In this document: in pieces, positions 1-8,709 of the stretch
Layout: each line of letters begins with the position of its first letter
Position numbering within the stretch: the first letter of the stretch is position 1
Assembly (NCBI RefSeq): GCF_002001105.1
Contig: NZ_MUNP01000038.1
Location: 90,049-154,048 of the forward strand
From: Rhodanobacter sp. C06
GTDB taxonomy: Bacteria; Pseudomonadota; Gammaproteobacteria; Xanthomonadales; Rhodanobacteraceae
Reading direction: 5' to 3'
Length of the DNA stretch: 64,000 nucleotides
Made by a program: the position numbers and the translations under genes
The notes under the pieces: model-generated
What the model saw: only the letters and a program-made list of their open reading frames with translations
Database searches by the model: none
Told to the model about the DNA's origin: nothing

Positions 1-1
1 C

Positions 2-613
2 GGGGCGGTGAACTGGATGACCGCCGGCCGCGGCATCGTGCATTCCGAACGCACGCCGCCGGAGGCGCGCGCCGCGGGCCAGCGCCTGCACGGCATCCAG
101 GTGTGGGTGGCGCTGCCGCGCGACCATGCGGAGATCGCGCCGGAATTCCATCACCACGAGGCCGATGTGTTGCCGCGGATTCGTCAGCCGGGTGTGGAAT
201 TGGTGCTGATTGCCGGCACCGGCTGGGGCGCGGCCTCGCCGGTGAAGGTGTACGCGCCGATGGTCTTCGCCGAGGCGCGGCTGGATGCGGGCACAGAACT
301 GGCCCTGCCGGCCGAGCACGCCGAGCTGGGCGTGCATGTGGTCGAGGGCGAACTGGCATGGGGCGAGCTGTCCGTCGCGGCGGGCGGGATGGCGGTGCAG
401 ACGGGTGCGGCGGTGCCGTCGTTGCGAGCGAAGCGTGCCAGTCGCGTGATGCTGTTCGGCGGGGCGCCGCTGGATGGCGAGCGTCACCTGTGGTGGAACT
501 TCGTCGCCAGCAGCCGCGAACGCATCGAGCAGGCCAAGGCCGACTGGCGCGAAGGCCGCTTCGGCAAAGTGCACGGCGACGAACGGGAATTCATTCCGCT
601 GCCGCCCGGCTGA
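2..613 (+). CDS. Pirin family protein, 5' end outside the window
   Basis: Bicupin protein of the pirin family; some members oxidise quercetin (quercetinase), others act as co-regulators, and the substrate cannot be told here. The reading frame is open from the first bases and enters directly in the pirin signature VNWMTAGRGIVHSER. The first part of the N-terminal cupin (roughly 50-80 residues) therefore lies upstream of the window. Metal-site residues of the N-terminal cupin are visible in the EFHHHEAD stretch that follows IQVWVALP. The C-terminal cupin ends in HLWWNFVASSRERIEQAKADW, a conserved family tail. A GTG at position 8 could be taken as a start, but the conserved sequence continues upstream of it, so I treat the gene as partial. 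A DUF962 gene follows 10 bp downstream, probably co-transcribed. Confidence 0.93.
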   Translation, partial: GAVNWMTAGRGIVHSERTPPEARAAGQRLHGIQVWVALPRDHAEIAPEFHHHEADVLPRIRQPGVELVLIAGTGWGAASPVKVYAPMVFAEARLDAGTELALPAEHAELGVHVVEGELAWGELSVAAGGMAVQTGAAVPSLRAKRASRVMLFGGAPLDGERHLWWNFVASSRERIEQAKADWREGRFGKVHGDEREFIPLPPG

Positions 614-623
614 GGAGATCGCG

Positions 624-926
624 ATGCCCGCATTCGCCAGCTTCCGCGCGTTCTATCCCTACTACCTCGGCGAGCACAGCCAGCGCTTGTGCCGGCGCTG
701 GCATTTCATCGGCAGCACGCTGGTGCTGCTGGTTCTGCTGCTGGCGATCGCCAGCGGGCGCTGGGCGTTGCTGTGGCTGCTGCCGGTGGCCGGCTACGGC
801 TGTGCGTGGATCGGCCACTTCGTCTACGAGAAGAACCGCCCCGCCACCTTCCGCCACCCGCTGTACAGCTTGCTGGGCGACTGGGTGATGTACGCGCAGA
901 TGCTGCGCGGGAAGGTCAGTTTCTAG
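624..926 (+). CDS. DUF962 / Mpo1-like membrane protein
   Basis: 100-residue protein of the DUF962 (YGL010w, Mpo1-like) family. Eukaryotic Mpo1 is an iron-dependent dioxygenase of 2-hydroxy fatty acids; bacterial function is not established. Two hydrophobic segments (about residues 25-40 and 45-62) make it an inner-membrane protein. The family motifs RRWHFIGS (near residue 23) and GHFVYEKNRPATFRHP (near residue 65) supply the histidines thought to bind metal. The ATG at 624 is chosen because a GAGGAG ribosome site lies just upstream and family similarity starts there. The open frame extends further upstream, but only over the pirin gene. Confidence 0.85.
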   Translation: MPAFASFRAFYPYYLGEHSQRLCRRWHFIGSTLVLLVLLLAIASGRWALLWLLPVAGYGCAWIGHFVYEKNRPATFRHPLYSLLGDWVMYAQMLRGKVSF

Positions 927-947
927 AGGCGCTTTGGTCAATCCCGT

Positions 948-1000
948 TCGCGGCTGAAGCCGCTTCTGCGGCGCGGGTGCAGGAGCGGCTTCAGCCGCGA
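948..1000. repeat. REP-like inverted repeat
   Basis: A pair of inverted arms (TCGCGGCTGAAGCCGC at 948-963 and GCGGCTTCAGCCGCGA at 985-1000) forms a strong 16-bp stem in the space between two convergent genes. This is the common REP-type palindrome of Xanthomonadales and pseudomonads. It may also stop transcription from either side. Confidence 0.8.
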
Positions 1001-1008
1001 TATGTGCC

Positions 1009-1398
1009 TCAGCGGTACTGCCGGTGGCAGCTCTGGCAGGTCTCGCCCACCGGCTTCAGCGCCGCGGCCAGTGCCGCACAGCTGGCCGGCGCGGACACGG
1101 TGGCCTGCTGCAGGCGCGTCTGCAGCTGGTTCGCATCGTCGGTGAAGCCTTTGTCGGCAATGCCGAAGGTGGGCAGGATGTCGGTAGCGGTGGACTGCAG
1201 GCGCAACAGGTGGTGCTGGATCGTCGCCGCGTCGCACTTCTGCGCCTTCATCGCCTGCTTCAGTTCGCCCATGTGGTAACCCATGGTATGCATCACCGCC
1301 TTCGGCATCGGGTTGCGCGCGGCGAGCGCATTCATCACCTGGGACGTACCGAGCACGCCGATGACCAGGCCGAGCAGGATCAGGAGTGCGGCACGCAT
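1009..1398 (-). CDS. Cytochrome c'-like small c-type protein
   Basis: Protein of about 129 residues with an N-terminal hydrophobic helix (residues 3-22, signal peptide or anchor), a mostly helical body, and a single C-terminal haem-attachment motif CQSCH followed by only three residues. This is the arrangement of cytochrome c'/c-556-like four-helix proteins, in which the haem site sits in the last helix. It should be periplasmic and bind one covalent haem c. Two adjacent ATGs exist (1401 and 1398); AAGGA lies about 7 nt before the second and only 4 nt before the first, so 1398 is preferred. The redox partner is unknown, and there are no cytochrome maturation genes nearby. Confidence 0.75.
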   Translation of the reverse strand: MRAALLILLGLVIGVLGTSQVMNALAARNPMPKAVMHTMGYHMGELKQAMKAQKCDAATIQHHLLRLQSTATDILPTFGIADKGFTDDANQLQTRLQQATVSAPASCAALAAALKPVGETCQSCHRQYR

Positions 1399-1513
1399 CA
1401 TGGATTCCTTGGATCAAGACGGGTTCACGAGGATAACCCGGTTCCCCGGAGCCGGGCGATAGAATGGCCGCTTTGCGCAGCGCGTGTCTTGCGCCATACC
1501 ACCGGGTTTTCCG

Positions 1514-2305
1514 ATGAGCGATGTCACCTACCCGCACGAACGTTTCGCCGGCGTCGAGCGCCTTTACGGCGCCGGCAGCGTGGCGAAGCTGGCGCAGCGC
1601 CATGTCTGCGTGGTGGGCGTGGGCGGCGTGGGTTCGTGGGCGGCCGAGGCGCTGGCCCGCAGCGGGGTGGGGCGGCTCACCCTGATCGATGCCGACGAGG
1701 TCTGCGTGTCCAACACCAACCGCCAGCTGCACGCGCTGGACGGCGAGTTCGGCAAGCCCAAGGTGGGCGTGATGGCCGCGCGCCTGCACGCGATCAACCC
1801 CGCGCTGCGGCTGGAAGCCATCGAGCGCTTCCTCACCACCAGCACGCTGGACGAGCTGCTGGATCGCGGCTACGACGCGGTGCTGGACGCCTGCGACGCG
1901 TTCCGCGTGAAGCTGGAGATGATCGCCTGGTGCCGCCGCCGCAAGCTGCCCGTCGTCACCGTGGGTTCCGCCGGCGGCCGCACCGATCCCACCCAGATCC
2001 GTGTGCGCGACCTCTCGCGCACCGAGCACGATGCGATGTTCAGCCTGATCCGCAAGAAGCTCCGTGCGGATTTCAACTTCCCGCGCAGCCCGCAGCGCTA
2101 CTTCGGCGTGCCGGCGGTGTACTCGCTGCAGAACGTGCAGTACCCGCAGCCCGACGGCACGGTCTGCGGCACGCGGCCGCCCGGCGGCGATGCGCTGAAC
2201 CTTGCCTGCGGCGGCGGGCTGGGCGCGGCCACGCACATCACGGGCGCGTTCGCGTTTGCGGCGGTGGGGAAGGTGCTGGAGCGGCTGCTGCAGGCGGACG
2301 ACTAG
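1514..2305 (+). CDS. tcdA: tRNA threonylcarbamoyladenosine dehydratase TcdA
   Basis: E1-like (ThiF/MoeB superfamily) enzyme that uses ATP to cyclise t6A37 into ct6A in ANN-decoding tRNAs. The Rossmann glycine motif VVGVGGVGSW lies near residue 35, followed by RSGVGRLTLIDAD and NTNRQ, the adenylation-site residues of this family. The C-terminal part carries GTRPPGGDALNLACGG and a hydrophobic terminal helix, as in E. coli TcdA (CsdL). The length of 263 residues fits. The ATG at 1514 starts the usual MSDVTYPHERFAG; the frame is open 30 bp further upstream without similarity. It converges with the diguanylate cyclase gene at a 22-bp gap. Confidence 0.95.
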   Translation: MSDVTYPHERFAGVERLYGAGSVAKLAQRHVCVVGVGGVGSWAAEALARSGVGRLTLIDADEVCVSNTNRQLHALDGEFGKPKVGVMAARLHAINPALRLEAIERFLTTSTLDELLDRGYDAVLDACDAFRVKLEMIAWCRRRKLPVVTVGSAGGRTDPTQIRVRDLSRTEHDAMFSLIRKKLRADFNFPRSPQRYFGVPAVYSLQNVQYPQPDGTVCGTRPPGGDALNLACGGGLGAATHITGAFAFAAVGKVLERLLQADD

Positions 2306-2327
2306 GTACGCCAGTGCATCAGCAGCG

Positions 2328-3677
2328 TCAGCTGCCGGGAACGTCCACGGCATCGACGACACTGGCGGCCCGGATCTGGTTGCCGCCTGCCTGCTTGGCG
2401 CGGTACATGGCGTGGTCGGCGGCGCGGGCCAGCTGCTCGCCGTCCTCGCCATCGACGGGAAAGATGGCCATGCCGATGCTCGCCGACATGCGGATCGACT
2501 GCTCAGCGAGCTGGAAGACCGGGCCGAGCGCCGCGCGGATCCGCTCCGCGATGTCCACGCCATGGCCGGGCGAGGCCAGCGCATCGAGCAGCACCATGAA
2601 CTCGTCGCCGCCGATGCGGCCCGCAACGTCGCGCTCGCGCAGGCAGCCGCGGAGGCGGGCGGCGACTTCGCACAGCAGCAGGTCGCCGACGGGGTGGCCG
2701 TGGCGATCGTTGACCTGCTTGAAGCCGTCCAGGTCGATGTAGAGCAGCGCCACGTGCGCTTTCCGGCTGGCGGCGCGCACCAGCGTGGCGTCCAGCTGGC
2801 GACCGAACAGGTTGCGGTTGGGCAGGTCGGTCAGGGGATCGTGCAGGGCGAGATGGTGCAGCCGCGCCTGCGCCTGCTTGCGCTCGATCGCGGTGCTCAC
2901 CTGGGTGGCGACGAATTGCAGCAGTTCGCTGTCGGCGTCGCTGTAGCCGGCCTTGCCGTGATGCTCGACCACCAGTGCGCCGATCGCGCCGTCTTTCGAT
3001 TGCAGCGGCACGCCGAGCCAGCGTGTGGCGCCATCCCCCGCCGCAGCGGCGAGCTGCACGGGCTGGCCGCTGCGGATCACCGCGGCGATGCGCGGGTCGG
3101 CGGCAAGCGCCTCCGGTTCGGGCACGGCCTCGTGCTCGCCGTACGCCACGCAGGGAAAGCGCAGGCGATTTTCCGTGCGGTCGTGCAGGGCGACGAGGAA
3201 GTTCGTCGCGGGCAGGATGCCGCCGATGATCCGGTGCACCTGCTCGAACAGCATGGGCAGGTCCTGTGCGGCATGTGCCGCCTCGGCGACTGCGTGCAGC
3301 GCCAGCCGCATCGATTCACCGCGCTTGAGCGCGGTGATGTCGCGGGCGACGGCGATCCTCACCCGGTCGGCTTCGGACCAGCGCGCCGACCACATGATGT
3401 GCACCACCTCGCCATCCTTACGCACGTAGCGGTTCTGGAAGTTCGATTCGGGCTTGCCGTCCATGATCGCCGCGGCGGTGCGCAGCGTCACGTCGCGGTC
3501 CTCCGGATGCACGAGCTCGATCATCCGCCGTCCGATCACCTCCTCCGGCGCATAGCCGAAGATGCGCTCGAACGCGGCACTGACGAACACGTAGCGTCCC
3601 TCGGCGTCGACGACGCAGATGGCGTCCAGCAGGAGATCCAGGATCTTGCCCAGCGGGGTGATTGCGGTCGTTTCCAT
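2328..3677 (-). CDS. PAS-GAF-GGDEF diguanylate cyclase
   Basis: 449-residue cytoplasmic sensor enzyme that makes cyclic di-GMP. A PAS domain (about 12-120, with FGYAPEEVIGRRM and a PAC segment FQNRYVRKDGEVVHI) is followed by a GAF domain (about 125-270) and a GGDEF domain (about 275-440). The active-site motif GGDEF is intact. The inhibitory-site motif RxxD (RERD) sits five residues before it, so product feedback is expected. No transmembrane segments and no EAL domain are present, so the input should be a soluble or redox signal read by PAS/GAF. It stands alone on the minus strand. Confidence 0.93.
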   Translation of the reverse strand: METTAITPLGKILDLLLDAICVVDAEGRYVFVSAAFERIFGYAPEEVIGRRMIELVHPEDRDVTLRTAAAIMDGKPESNFQNRYVRKDGEVVHIMWSARWSEADRVRIAVARDITALKRGESMRLALHAVAEAAHAAQDLPMLFEQVHRIIGGILPATNFLVALHDRTENRLRFPCVAYGEHEAVPEPEALAADPRIAAVIRSGQPVQLAAAAGDGATRWLGVPLQSKDGAIGALVVEHHGKAGYSDADSELLQFVATQVSTAIERKQAQARLHHLALHDPLTDLPNRNLFGRQLDATLVRAASRKAHVALLYIDLDGFKQVNDRHGHPVGDLLLCEVAARLRGCLRERDVAGRIGGDEFMVLLDALASPGHGVDIAERIRAALGPVFQLAEQSIRMSASIGMAIFPVDGEDGEQLARAADHAMYRAKQAGGNQIRAASVVDAVDVPGS

Positions 3678-3833
3678 CGGGTCCGGACGAGTCGCGGCGT
3701 TCGCGCCGAATCAGCACGCACGCCTTGTGCCATTGCGCGGCGGCGTTCTTGCGTCACCACCGGTTCGGCATCCATGCCCCACCAGGCCATCGCCGCGCGG
3801 GACGCGCCTCGACGCATCCCGCAGGCGCGGCGC

Positions 3834-4574
3834 TTACCAACCCATGTACTGCCCGCCGTTGATGGCGAGGTTGGCGCCGGTCATCCAGCCGGTTTCCTCG
3901 CCGGTGAGGAAGGCGACCGCGTGGGCGATTTCCTCCGGCTTGCCGAGGCGGCCCACCGGGATCTGCGCCTCGATCTTGGCGCGCACTTCCTCGGGCACGG
4001 CCATCACCATGTCGGTGGCCACGTAGCCGGGCGAGACGGTGTTGACGGTGATGCCGAACTTCGCGTTTTCCTGCGCCAGCGAGATGGTGAAGCCGTGCAT
4101 GCCGGCCTTGGCGGCGGCGTAGTTGGCCTGGCCGTACTGGCCCTTCTGGCCGTTGATCGAACTGATCTGCACGATGCGGCCCCACTTGCGCGCGCGCATG
4201 CCTTCGATCACCGGACGGGTAACGTTGAAGCATGCGTTCAAATTGGTGTTCACCACGTCCGTCCACTGCTCGTAGCTCATCTTGTGGAAGGTGGTGTCGC
4301 GGGTGATGCCCGCGTTGTTGACGAGAATTTCCACCGGACCGCACTCGGCCTCGATCGCCCGGATCAGCGCCGTGCAGGAGGCCGGGTCGGAGACGTCGCC
4401 GGACACCATGCACACCTCGATGCCTTCGGCAGCCATCGCCTTGCGCCAGGCCTCGGCCTTGTCCGCGTTGCGGTAGTTGGTGGCGACCCGGTGCCCCTGC
4501 CGGGCGAGGTAGCGCACGATCGCGCTGCCGATGCCGCCCGTGCCACCCGTGACCAAAGCCGTGCGTTGCGTCAT
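3834..4574 (-). CDS. phaB: Acetoacetyl-CoA reductase PhaB-type SDR
   Basis: 246-residue short-chain dehydrogenase that reduces acetoacetyl-CoA to (R)-3-hydroxybutyryl-CoA with NADPH for polyhydroxyalkanoate synthesis. The cofactor motif TGGTGGIGSAI is at the N-terminus; the catalytic residues are in NNAGIT, the Ser of QISSIN and YAAAK. GITRDTTFHKM, GQYGQANYAAAKAGMHGF and the C-terminal NGGQYM favour PhaB over FabG, whose sequence differs at these places. The start at 4574 has AAGGAG about 8 nt upstream. No phaC or phaA is present nearby, so the polymer pathway must be completed elsewhere or the enzyme serves another role. Confidence 0.88.
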   Translation of the reverse strand: MTQRTALVTGGTGGIGSAIVRYLARQGHRVATNYRNADKAEAWRKAMAAEGIEVCMVSGDVSDPASCTALIRAIEAECGPVEILVNNAGITRDTTFHKMSYEQWTDVVNTNLNACFNVTRPVIEGMRARKWGRIVQISSINGQKGQYGQANYAAAKAGMHGFTISLAQENAKFGITVNTVSPGYVATDMVMAVPEEVRAKIEAQIPVGRLGKPEEIAHAVAFLTGEETGWMTGANLAINGGQYMGW

Positions 4575-4657
4575 GTCCAGTCTCCTTGGGTTCGCTGCAG
4601 GGCGCGCGTCGCGACGGTCGGCGACCGGCGTTGGCCCATGGAGAGGTTTATAACTGC

Positions 4658-5524
4658 TCAGCCGGCAAAGCAACCGCTGCGTTTTGGAATTAGCGCCGGA
4701 TCGAAGCGCGACAGCGCCGCGGCCAGCAGTGCAGGTGCGTCGGCGGCGTCCGGGGGCACCGGCTGGCCGAGGAGGGTCAGCGCGCGGCGCAGCGCCGGCA
4801 GGGGATGGTCCGGATCGACCGGCCACGCCTGCGCCGACTTGGAGAGCTTGTGCCCCATGCTGTCCAGCGCCAGCGGCAAGTGCAGGTAGCGCGGCGTGGG
4901 CAGGTCCAGCAGGCGCTGCAGGTGGATCTGCCGCGGCGTGGAGTCCAGCAGATCGCAGCCGCGCACTACCTCGGTGACGCCCTGGTGCGCATCGTCCACC
5001 ACGCAGGCGAGCTGGTAGGAGTACAAGCCCTCGACGCGGCGTATCACGAAATCGCCCGCGGCCTCGCGCAGGTTCTGCTGCTGCGAACCCTGCACGGCGT
5101 CGTCGAAGGCGATGGCGGCGTCGGGCGCACGCAGCCGCCAGGCTGGCTCGCGCTGTGGGTCGGGCGGCGCCACGCAGCGGCCGTCACGATGCAGGCCCGC
5201 ACCGGCGGCCAGTTCGCTGCGGCTGCACCAGCAGGGAAACACCGCGTCGATGGCGCGCAGCCGTGCAAACGCGGCGTCGTACGCGGCCAGGCGTTGCGAC
5301 TGGTGCAGCACCGGCTCGTCGGTCACGAGGCCGAACGCGGGGAGGGCGGCGAGGATGGCGTCAGCCGAGCCGGGCACTTCGCGCGGCGGGTCGATGTCCT
5401 CCATGCGCACCAGCCAGCAGCCGCCGGCATGGCGGGCGCGCAGCCAGCTGCCGAGCGCGGCGACCAGCGAGCCGAAATGCAGCAGTCCGGTGGGCGAGGG
5501 GGCGAAGCGGCCGCGGTAGTCCAT
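4658..5524 (-). CDS. gluQ: Glutamyl-Q tRNA(Asp) synthetase
   Basis: Truncated glutamyl-tRNA synthetase paralogue (288 residues) that lacks the anticodon-binding domain and attaches glutamate to the queuosine base of tRNA(Asp). The class I signature is RFAPSPTGLLHFGS (HFGS as HIGH variant), and the KMSKS loop appears as HKLSKS. The CWC pair with a later Cys (GRC) matches the zinc-binding insert. The Tyr that usually completes this site is replaced, with a His close by. In many gammaproteobacteria the gene follows dksA; here it is divergent from htpX. Confidence 0.92.
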   Translation of the reverse strand: MDYRGRFAPSPTGLLHFGSLVAALGSWLRARHAGGCWLVRMEDIDPPREVPGSADAILAALPAFGLVTDEPVLHQSQRLAAYDAAFARLRAIDAVFPCWCSRSELAAGAGLHRDGRCVAPPDPQREPAWRLRAPDAAIAFDDAVQGSQQQNLREAAGDFVIRRVEGLYSYQLACVVDDAHQGVTEVVRGCDLLDSTPRQIHLQRLLDLPTPRYLHLPLALDSMGHKLSKSAQAWPVDPDHPLPALRRALTLLGQPVPPDAADAPALLAAALSRFDPALIPKRSGCFAG

Positions 5525-5644
5525 CGCGAAAGTCTGCCTGCCCGCGCGGCGCCTGGCGAGGGGCCGGCTGCTTGAAACGGAGCGCCGCCGACCCCACCCA
5601 ACCTCGCACCCATATTCTTCAACGTGACTGCCAAAGAGACAGCC

Positions 5645-6538
5645 ATGCGCCGCATCGCACTATTCCTCGGTACCAACATCGCCGTCCTGTTCCTGCTGAG
5701 CATCGTCTGCCATCTGCTCGGGGTGGATCAGATGCGGGCGGCCCAGGGCTTCGGCGGCAGCACCGGCCTGCTGATCTACGCCGCCGTATTCGGCATGGGC
5801 GGCGCCTTTATTTCGCTGGCCATGTCCAAGTGGATGGCCAAGATGTCGACCGGCGCGCGCGTGATCGAACAGCCGGAGAACGAGGCCGAGCGCTGGCTGG
5901 TGGAGACCGTACGCCACCACGCGCAGAACGCCGGCATCGGCATGCCTGAGGTGGCGATCTACGACGCGCCGGAGATGAACGCGTTCGCCACCGGCATGAC
6001 GAAGAACAGCGCACTGGTGGCGGTGAGCAGCGGCCTGCTGCAGCAGATGGACCGCGAACAGGTCGCGGCCGTGCTGGGCCACGAGATCGGCCACGTCGCC
6101 AACGGCGACATGGTGACCATGACCCTGATCCAGGGCGTGCTGAACACCTTGGTGATCCTGGCCGCGCGCATCGTCGGGCGGCTGGTGGACAGCTGGATGT
6201 CCGGCGGCCGCGACGACAACCGCGGCGGCACGGGCATCGGCTACTTCGTCACCGTGATGGTGCTGCAACTGGTGTTCGGCCTGTTCGCCTCGATGATCGT
6301 GATGGCGTTCTCGCGCTGGCGCGAGTTCCACGCCGATGCCGCTGGTGCGAAACTCGCCGGCCGCGGTGCGATGATCTCCGCGCTGCAGCGGCTGAAGGGC
6401 GACCACGGCGAGAACACCTTGCCGAAGACGCTGGCCGCGTTCGGCATCTCTGGCCCGCTGGCCGAAGGCTTCCAGCGCCTGTTCATGAGCCACCCGCCGC
6501 TGGACGAGCGCATCGCCGCGCTGCAAAACAAGGTTTAA
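5645..6538 (+). CDS. htpX: Membrane zinc metalloprotease HtpX
   Basis: 297-residue M48 family protease of the inner membrane that degrades misfolded membrane proteins together with FtsH. Two N-terminal membrane helices (about 5-25 and 40-60) precede the zinc site HEIGH (146-150). Two more hydrophobic segments (about 158-172 and 192-215) follow, with the third zinc ligand Glu in WREFHADAAGA. The conserved C-terminus MSHPPLDERI is present. The ATG at 5645 starts the family sequence MRRIALFLGTN; an ATG-less extension upstream has no similarity. htpG follows 70 bp downstream, giving a heat-shock pair on one strand. Confidence 0.96.
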   Translation: MRRIALFLGTNIAVLFLLSIVCHLLGVDQMRAAQGFGGSTGLLIYAAVFGMGGAFISLAMSKWMAKMSTGARVIEQPENEAERWLVETVRHHAQNAGIGMPEVAIYDAPEMNAFATGMTKNSALVAVSSGLLQQMDREQVAAVLGHEIGHVANGDMVTMTLIQGVLNTLVILAARIVGRLVDSWMSGGRDDNRGGTGIGYFVTVMVLQLVFGLFASMIVMAFSRWREFHADAAGAKLAGRGAMISALQRLKGDHGENTLPKTLAAFGISGPLAEGFQRLFMSHPPLDERIAALQNKV

Positions 6539-6608
6539 TTTGTGCGCTCCTCCCTGAGCGCAAAGAACAACCCGGCGTCCATGCCGGACTTTTAGAGAAG
6601 CCACCCAC

Positions 6609-8480
6609 ATGACCGCACCCACCGAAACCCGCAAATTCGAAGCCGAAGTCGCCCAGGTGCTGCACCTGGTCACGCATTCGCTGTACTCGCACAAGGAGAT
6701 CTTCCTGCGCGAGCTGATCTCCAACGCCTCCGATGCCTGCGACAAGCTGCGCTTCGAGTCGATTGCCAACCCGGCATTGTCGGCTGGCGACAGCGAGTTG
6801 CACATCGACGTGAGCTGGGATGAAACCGCCCGTACCATCACCGTGCGCGACAACGGCATCGGCATGACCCGCGACGAGGTGGTGGCGAACATCGGCACCA
6901 TCGCCAGCTCCGGCACCAGGCGCTTCCTCGAGGCGATGTCCGGCGAGCAGAAGGCCGACGCGCGCCTGATCGGCCAGTTCGGCGTGGGCTTCTATTCCGC
7001 CTTCGTGGTGGCCGACAAGGTCACCGTGATCACCCGCCGCGCCGATGCGCCGGAAAGCGAAGGCGTGAAGTGGGAGAGCGACGGCAAGGGCGAGTATTCG
7101 CTGGAGCAAGTCGACCAGCCGCAGCGCGGCACCTCGGTCATCCTGCACCTGAAGGCCGACGAGGACGAGTTCCTCAAGGGCTGGCAGCTGAAGTCGCTGA
7201 TTCGCAAGTATTCCGACCACGTGGCGTTCCCGATCCGCATGCCGGTGGAGAAGGATGGCAAGCCCACCGACGAGTTCGAGAGCACCAACGCCGCCTCGGC
7301 GCTGTGGACCAAGCCCAAGAGCGAAATCAGCGACGAGGACTACCAGGGTTTCTACAAGTCGCTCGGCCACGATTTCAACGACGCGCTGGCGTGGACACAC
7401 AATCGGGTCGAGGGCAGCCAGAGCTTCACCACCTTGCTCTACATCCCCTCGCAGCCGCCGTTCGACCTGATGATGGGCGGCCGCGACGAGCGCAAGGGGC
7501 TGAAGCTCTACATCAAGCGCGTCTTCATCATGGACGCCGCCGAGGAACTGCTGCCGAACTACCTGCGTTTCGTGCGCGGCGTGGTCGACGCCGACGACCT
7601 GCCGCTCAACGTCAGCCGCGAGATCCTGCAGCATAACCGCCAGCTCGATCGCATCAAGGCGGCTTGCGTGAAGCGCGTGCTGGACCTGATCGAGAAGCTG
7701 GCGAAGGACGAGCCGGAGAAGTTCGCAACGTTCCTCAAGGCTTTCGGCAACACGCTGAAGGAAGGCATCAGCGAGGACGCCACGAACCGTGAGCGCATCG
7801 CCAAACTGCTGCGCTTCGCCAGCACCAAGGGTGAGGGTGCGCGGCAGAACGTCTCGCTGGACGACTACATCGGTCGCATGGCGGTGGGCCAGGAGGCGAT
7901 CTGGTACGTCACCGCCGACAACTACGTCGCCGCCGCCGGCAGCCCGCAGCTGGAGGCGTTCCGCGCCAAGGGCATCGAGGTGCTGCTGATGTTCGACCGC
8001 ATCGACGAGTGGATGGTGGGTTACCTCGGCGAGTACGAGGGCAAGAAGCTCAGGAACGTGGCCAAGGGCGAACTGCCGCTGGACGAGGCGGAGAAGAAGC
8101 AGCAGCAAGAAGTCGCGAAGGAGGCCGAGCCCTTGCTGAAGAAACTCAAGGACCTGCTCGGCGAGCGCGTGGGCGAGGTCAAGGTTTCCGCCCGCCTCAC
8201 CGACTCGCCTTCCTGCCTTGCGCTCAGCGATCACGAGATGGCGCCGCACCTCGCGCGCCTGCTGCGCGAAGCTGGCCAGGAACTGCCCGAGAGCAAGCCC
8301 GTGCTGGAGATCAACCCGGGCCATCCGTTGCTCAAGCGCGTGGAAGCCGAAGCCGACGAAGGCAAGGCGAAGGACCTCGCCAACCTGCTGCTGGAGCAGG
8401 CCGAGATCGCCGCCGGCGCCCAGCTGGCCGACCCGGCCGCCTTCGTGCAGCGGATGAACCGGGTGCTGCTGGGAACGTAA
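6609..8480 (+). CDS. htpG: Molecular chaperone HtpG (Hsp90)
   Basis: 623-residue bacterial Hsp90: ATP-driven dimeric chaperone of the cytosol. The N-terminal GHKL ATPase shows ELISNASDACDKLRFE, DNGIGM and GQFGVGFYSAF. The middle domain carries the catalytic-loop region LNVSREILQHN, and the C-terminal dimerisation domain ends at QRMNRVLLGT. A short weak hairpin (6572-6587, then four T) lies between htpX and htpG, so both separate and joint transcription are possible. A related copy of the last 19 codons occurs near 18310 (see that entry). Confidence 0.98.
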   Translation: MTAPTETRKFEAEVAQVLHLVTHSLYSHKEIFLRELISNASDACDKLRFESIANPALSAGDSELHIDVSWDETARTITVRDNGIGMTRDEVVANIGTIASSGTRRFLEAMSGEQKADARLIGQFGVGFYSAFVVADKVTVITRRADAPESEGVKWESDGKGEYSLEQVDQPQRGTSVILHLKADEDEFLKGWQLKSLIRKYSDHVAFPIRMPVEKDGKPTDEFESTNAASALWTKPKSEISDEDYQGFYKSLGHDFNDALAWTHNRVEGSQSFTTLLYIPSQPPFDLMMGGRDERKGLKLYIKRVFIMDAAEELLPNYLRFVRGVVDADDLPLNVSREILQHNRQLDRIKAACVKRVLDLIEKLAKDEPEKFATFLKAFGNTLKEGISEDATNRERIAKLLRFASTKGEGARQNVSLDDYIGRMAVGQEAIWYVTADNYVAAAGSPQLEAFRAKGIEVLLMFDRIDEWMVGYLGEYEGKKLRNVAKGELPLDEAEKKQQQEVAKEAEPLLKKLKDLLGERVGEVKVSARLTDSPSCLALSDHEMAPHLARLLREAGQELPESKPVLEINPGHPLLKRVEAEADEGKAKDLANLLLEQAEIAAGAQLADPAAFVQRMNRVLLGT

Positions 8481-8504
8481 GCCGCAGGCGTCTTGCAGTC
8501 ATGG

Positions 8505-8537
8505 AAAAAGCCCGCCGATCCCGGCGGGCTTTTTTTG
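8505..8537 (+). terminator. Rho-independent terminator of htpG
   Basis: GC-rich hairpin AGCCCGCC-loop-GGCGGGCT followed by an unbroken run of T, 24 bp after the htpG stop codon. Confidence 0.92.
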
Positions 8538-8620
8538 TTTCGCTCCCTCGCATTGCCGATCGAATACTTCAAGGGTCGGTATGGCTTGTCCAGCACTGAT
8601 CGGACAGGTACGCCTGGCGC

Positions 8621-8666
8621 ATGATATAAAAATATCATTGACATGCAAATGTTAGTGATATATCAA
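8621..8666 (+). promoter_or_regulatory. Promoter with two operator-like palindromes for the TonB-receptor locus
   Basis: This AT-rich island in GC-rich surroundings holds a perfect -35 hexamer TTGACA (8638-8643), a 17-nt spacer and a -10-like TATCAA (8661-8666). Two palindromes flank these boxes. ATGATAT-AAAA-ATATCAT (8621-8638) touches the -35 from upstream, and TGATATATCA (8656-8665) lies over the -10; both contain the half-site TGATAT. The arrangement looks like repressor control. The MurR/RpiR-type regulator encoded at the end of the same locus is the obvious candidate, but this is an inference. Confidence 0.6.
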
Positions 8667-8709
8667 TCATGGCCGTGGGTGTCCATGTGGTCTCATCGGG
8701 GAGAACGTC

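Noticed and set aside
938..4889. Very long open frames opposite or across tcdA, the diguanylate cyclase and phaB
   Set aside because: They run antisense or out of frame to genes with clear families, have Arg/Ala/His-rich low-information products and no ribosome sites; typical shadows in GC-rich DNA.
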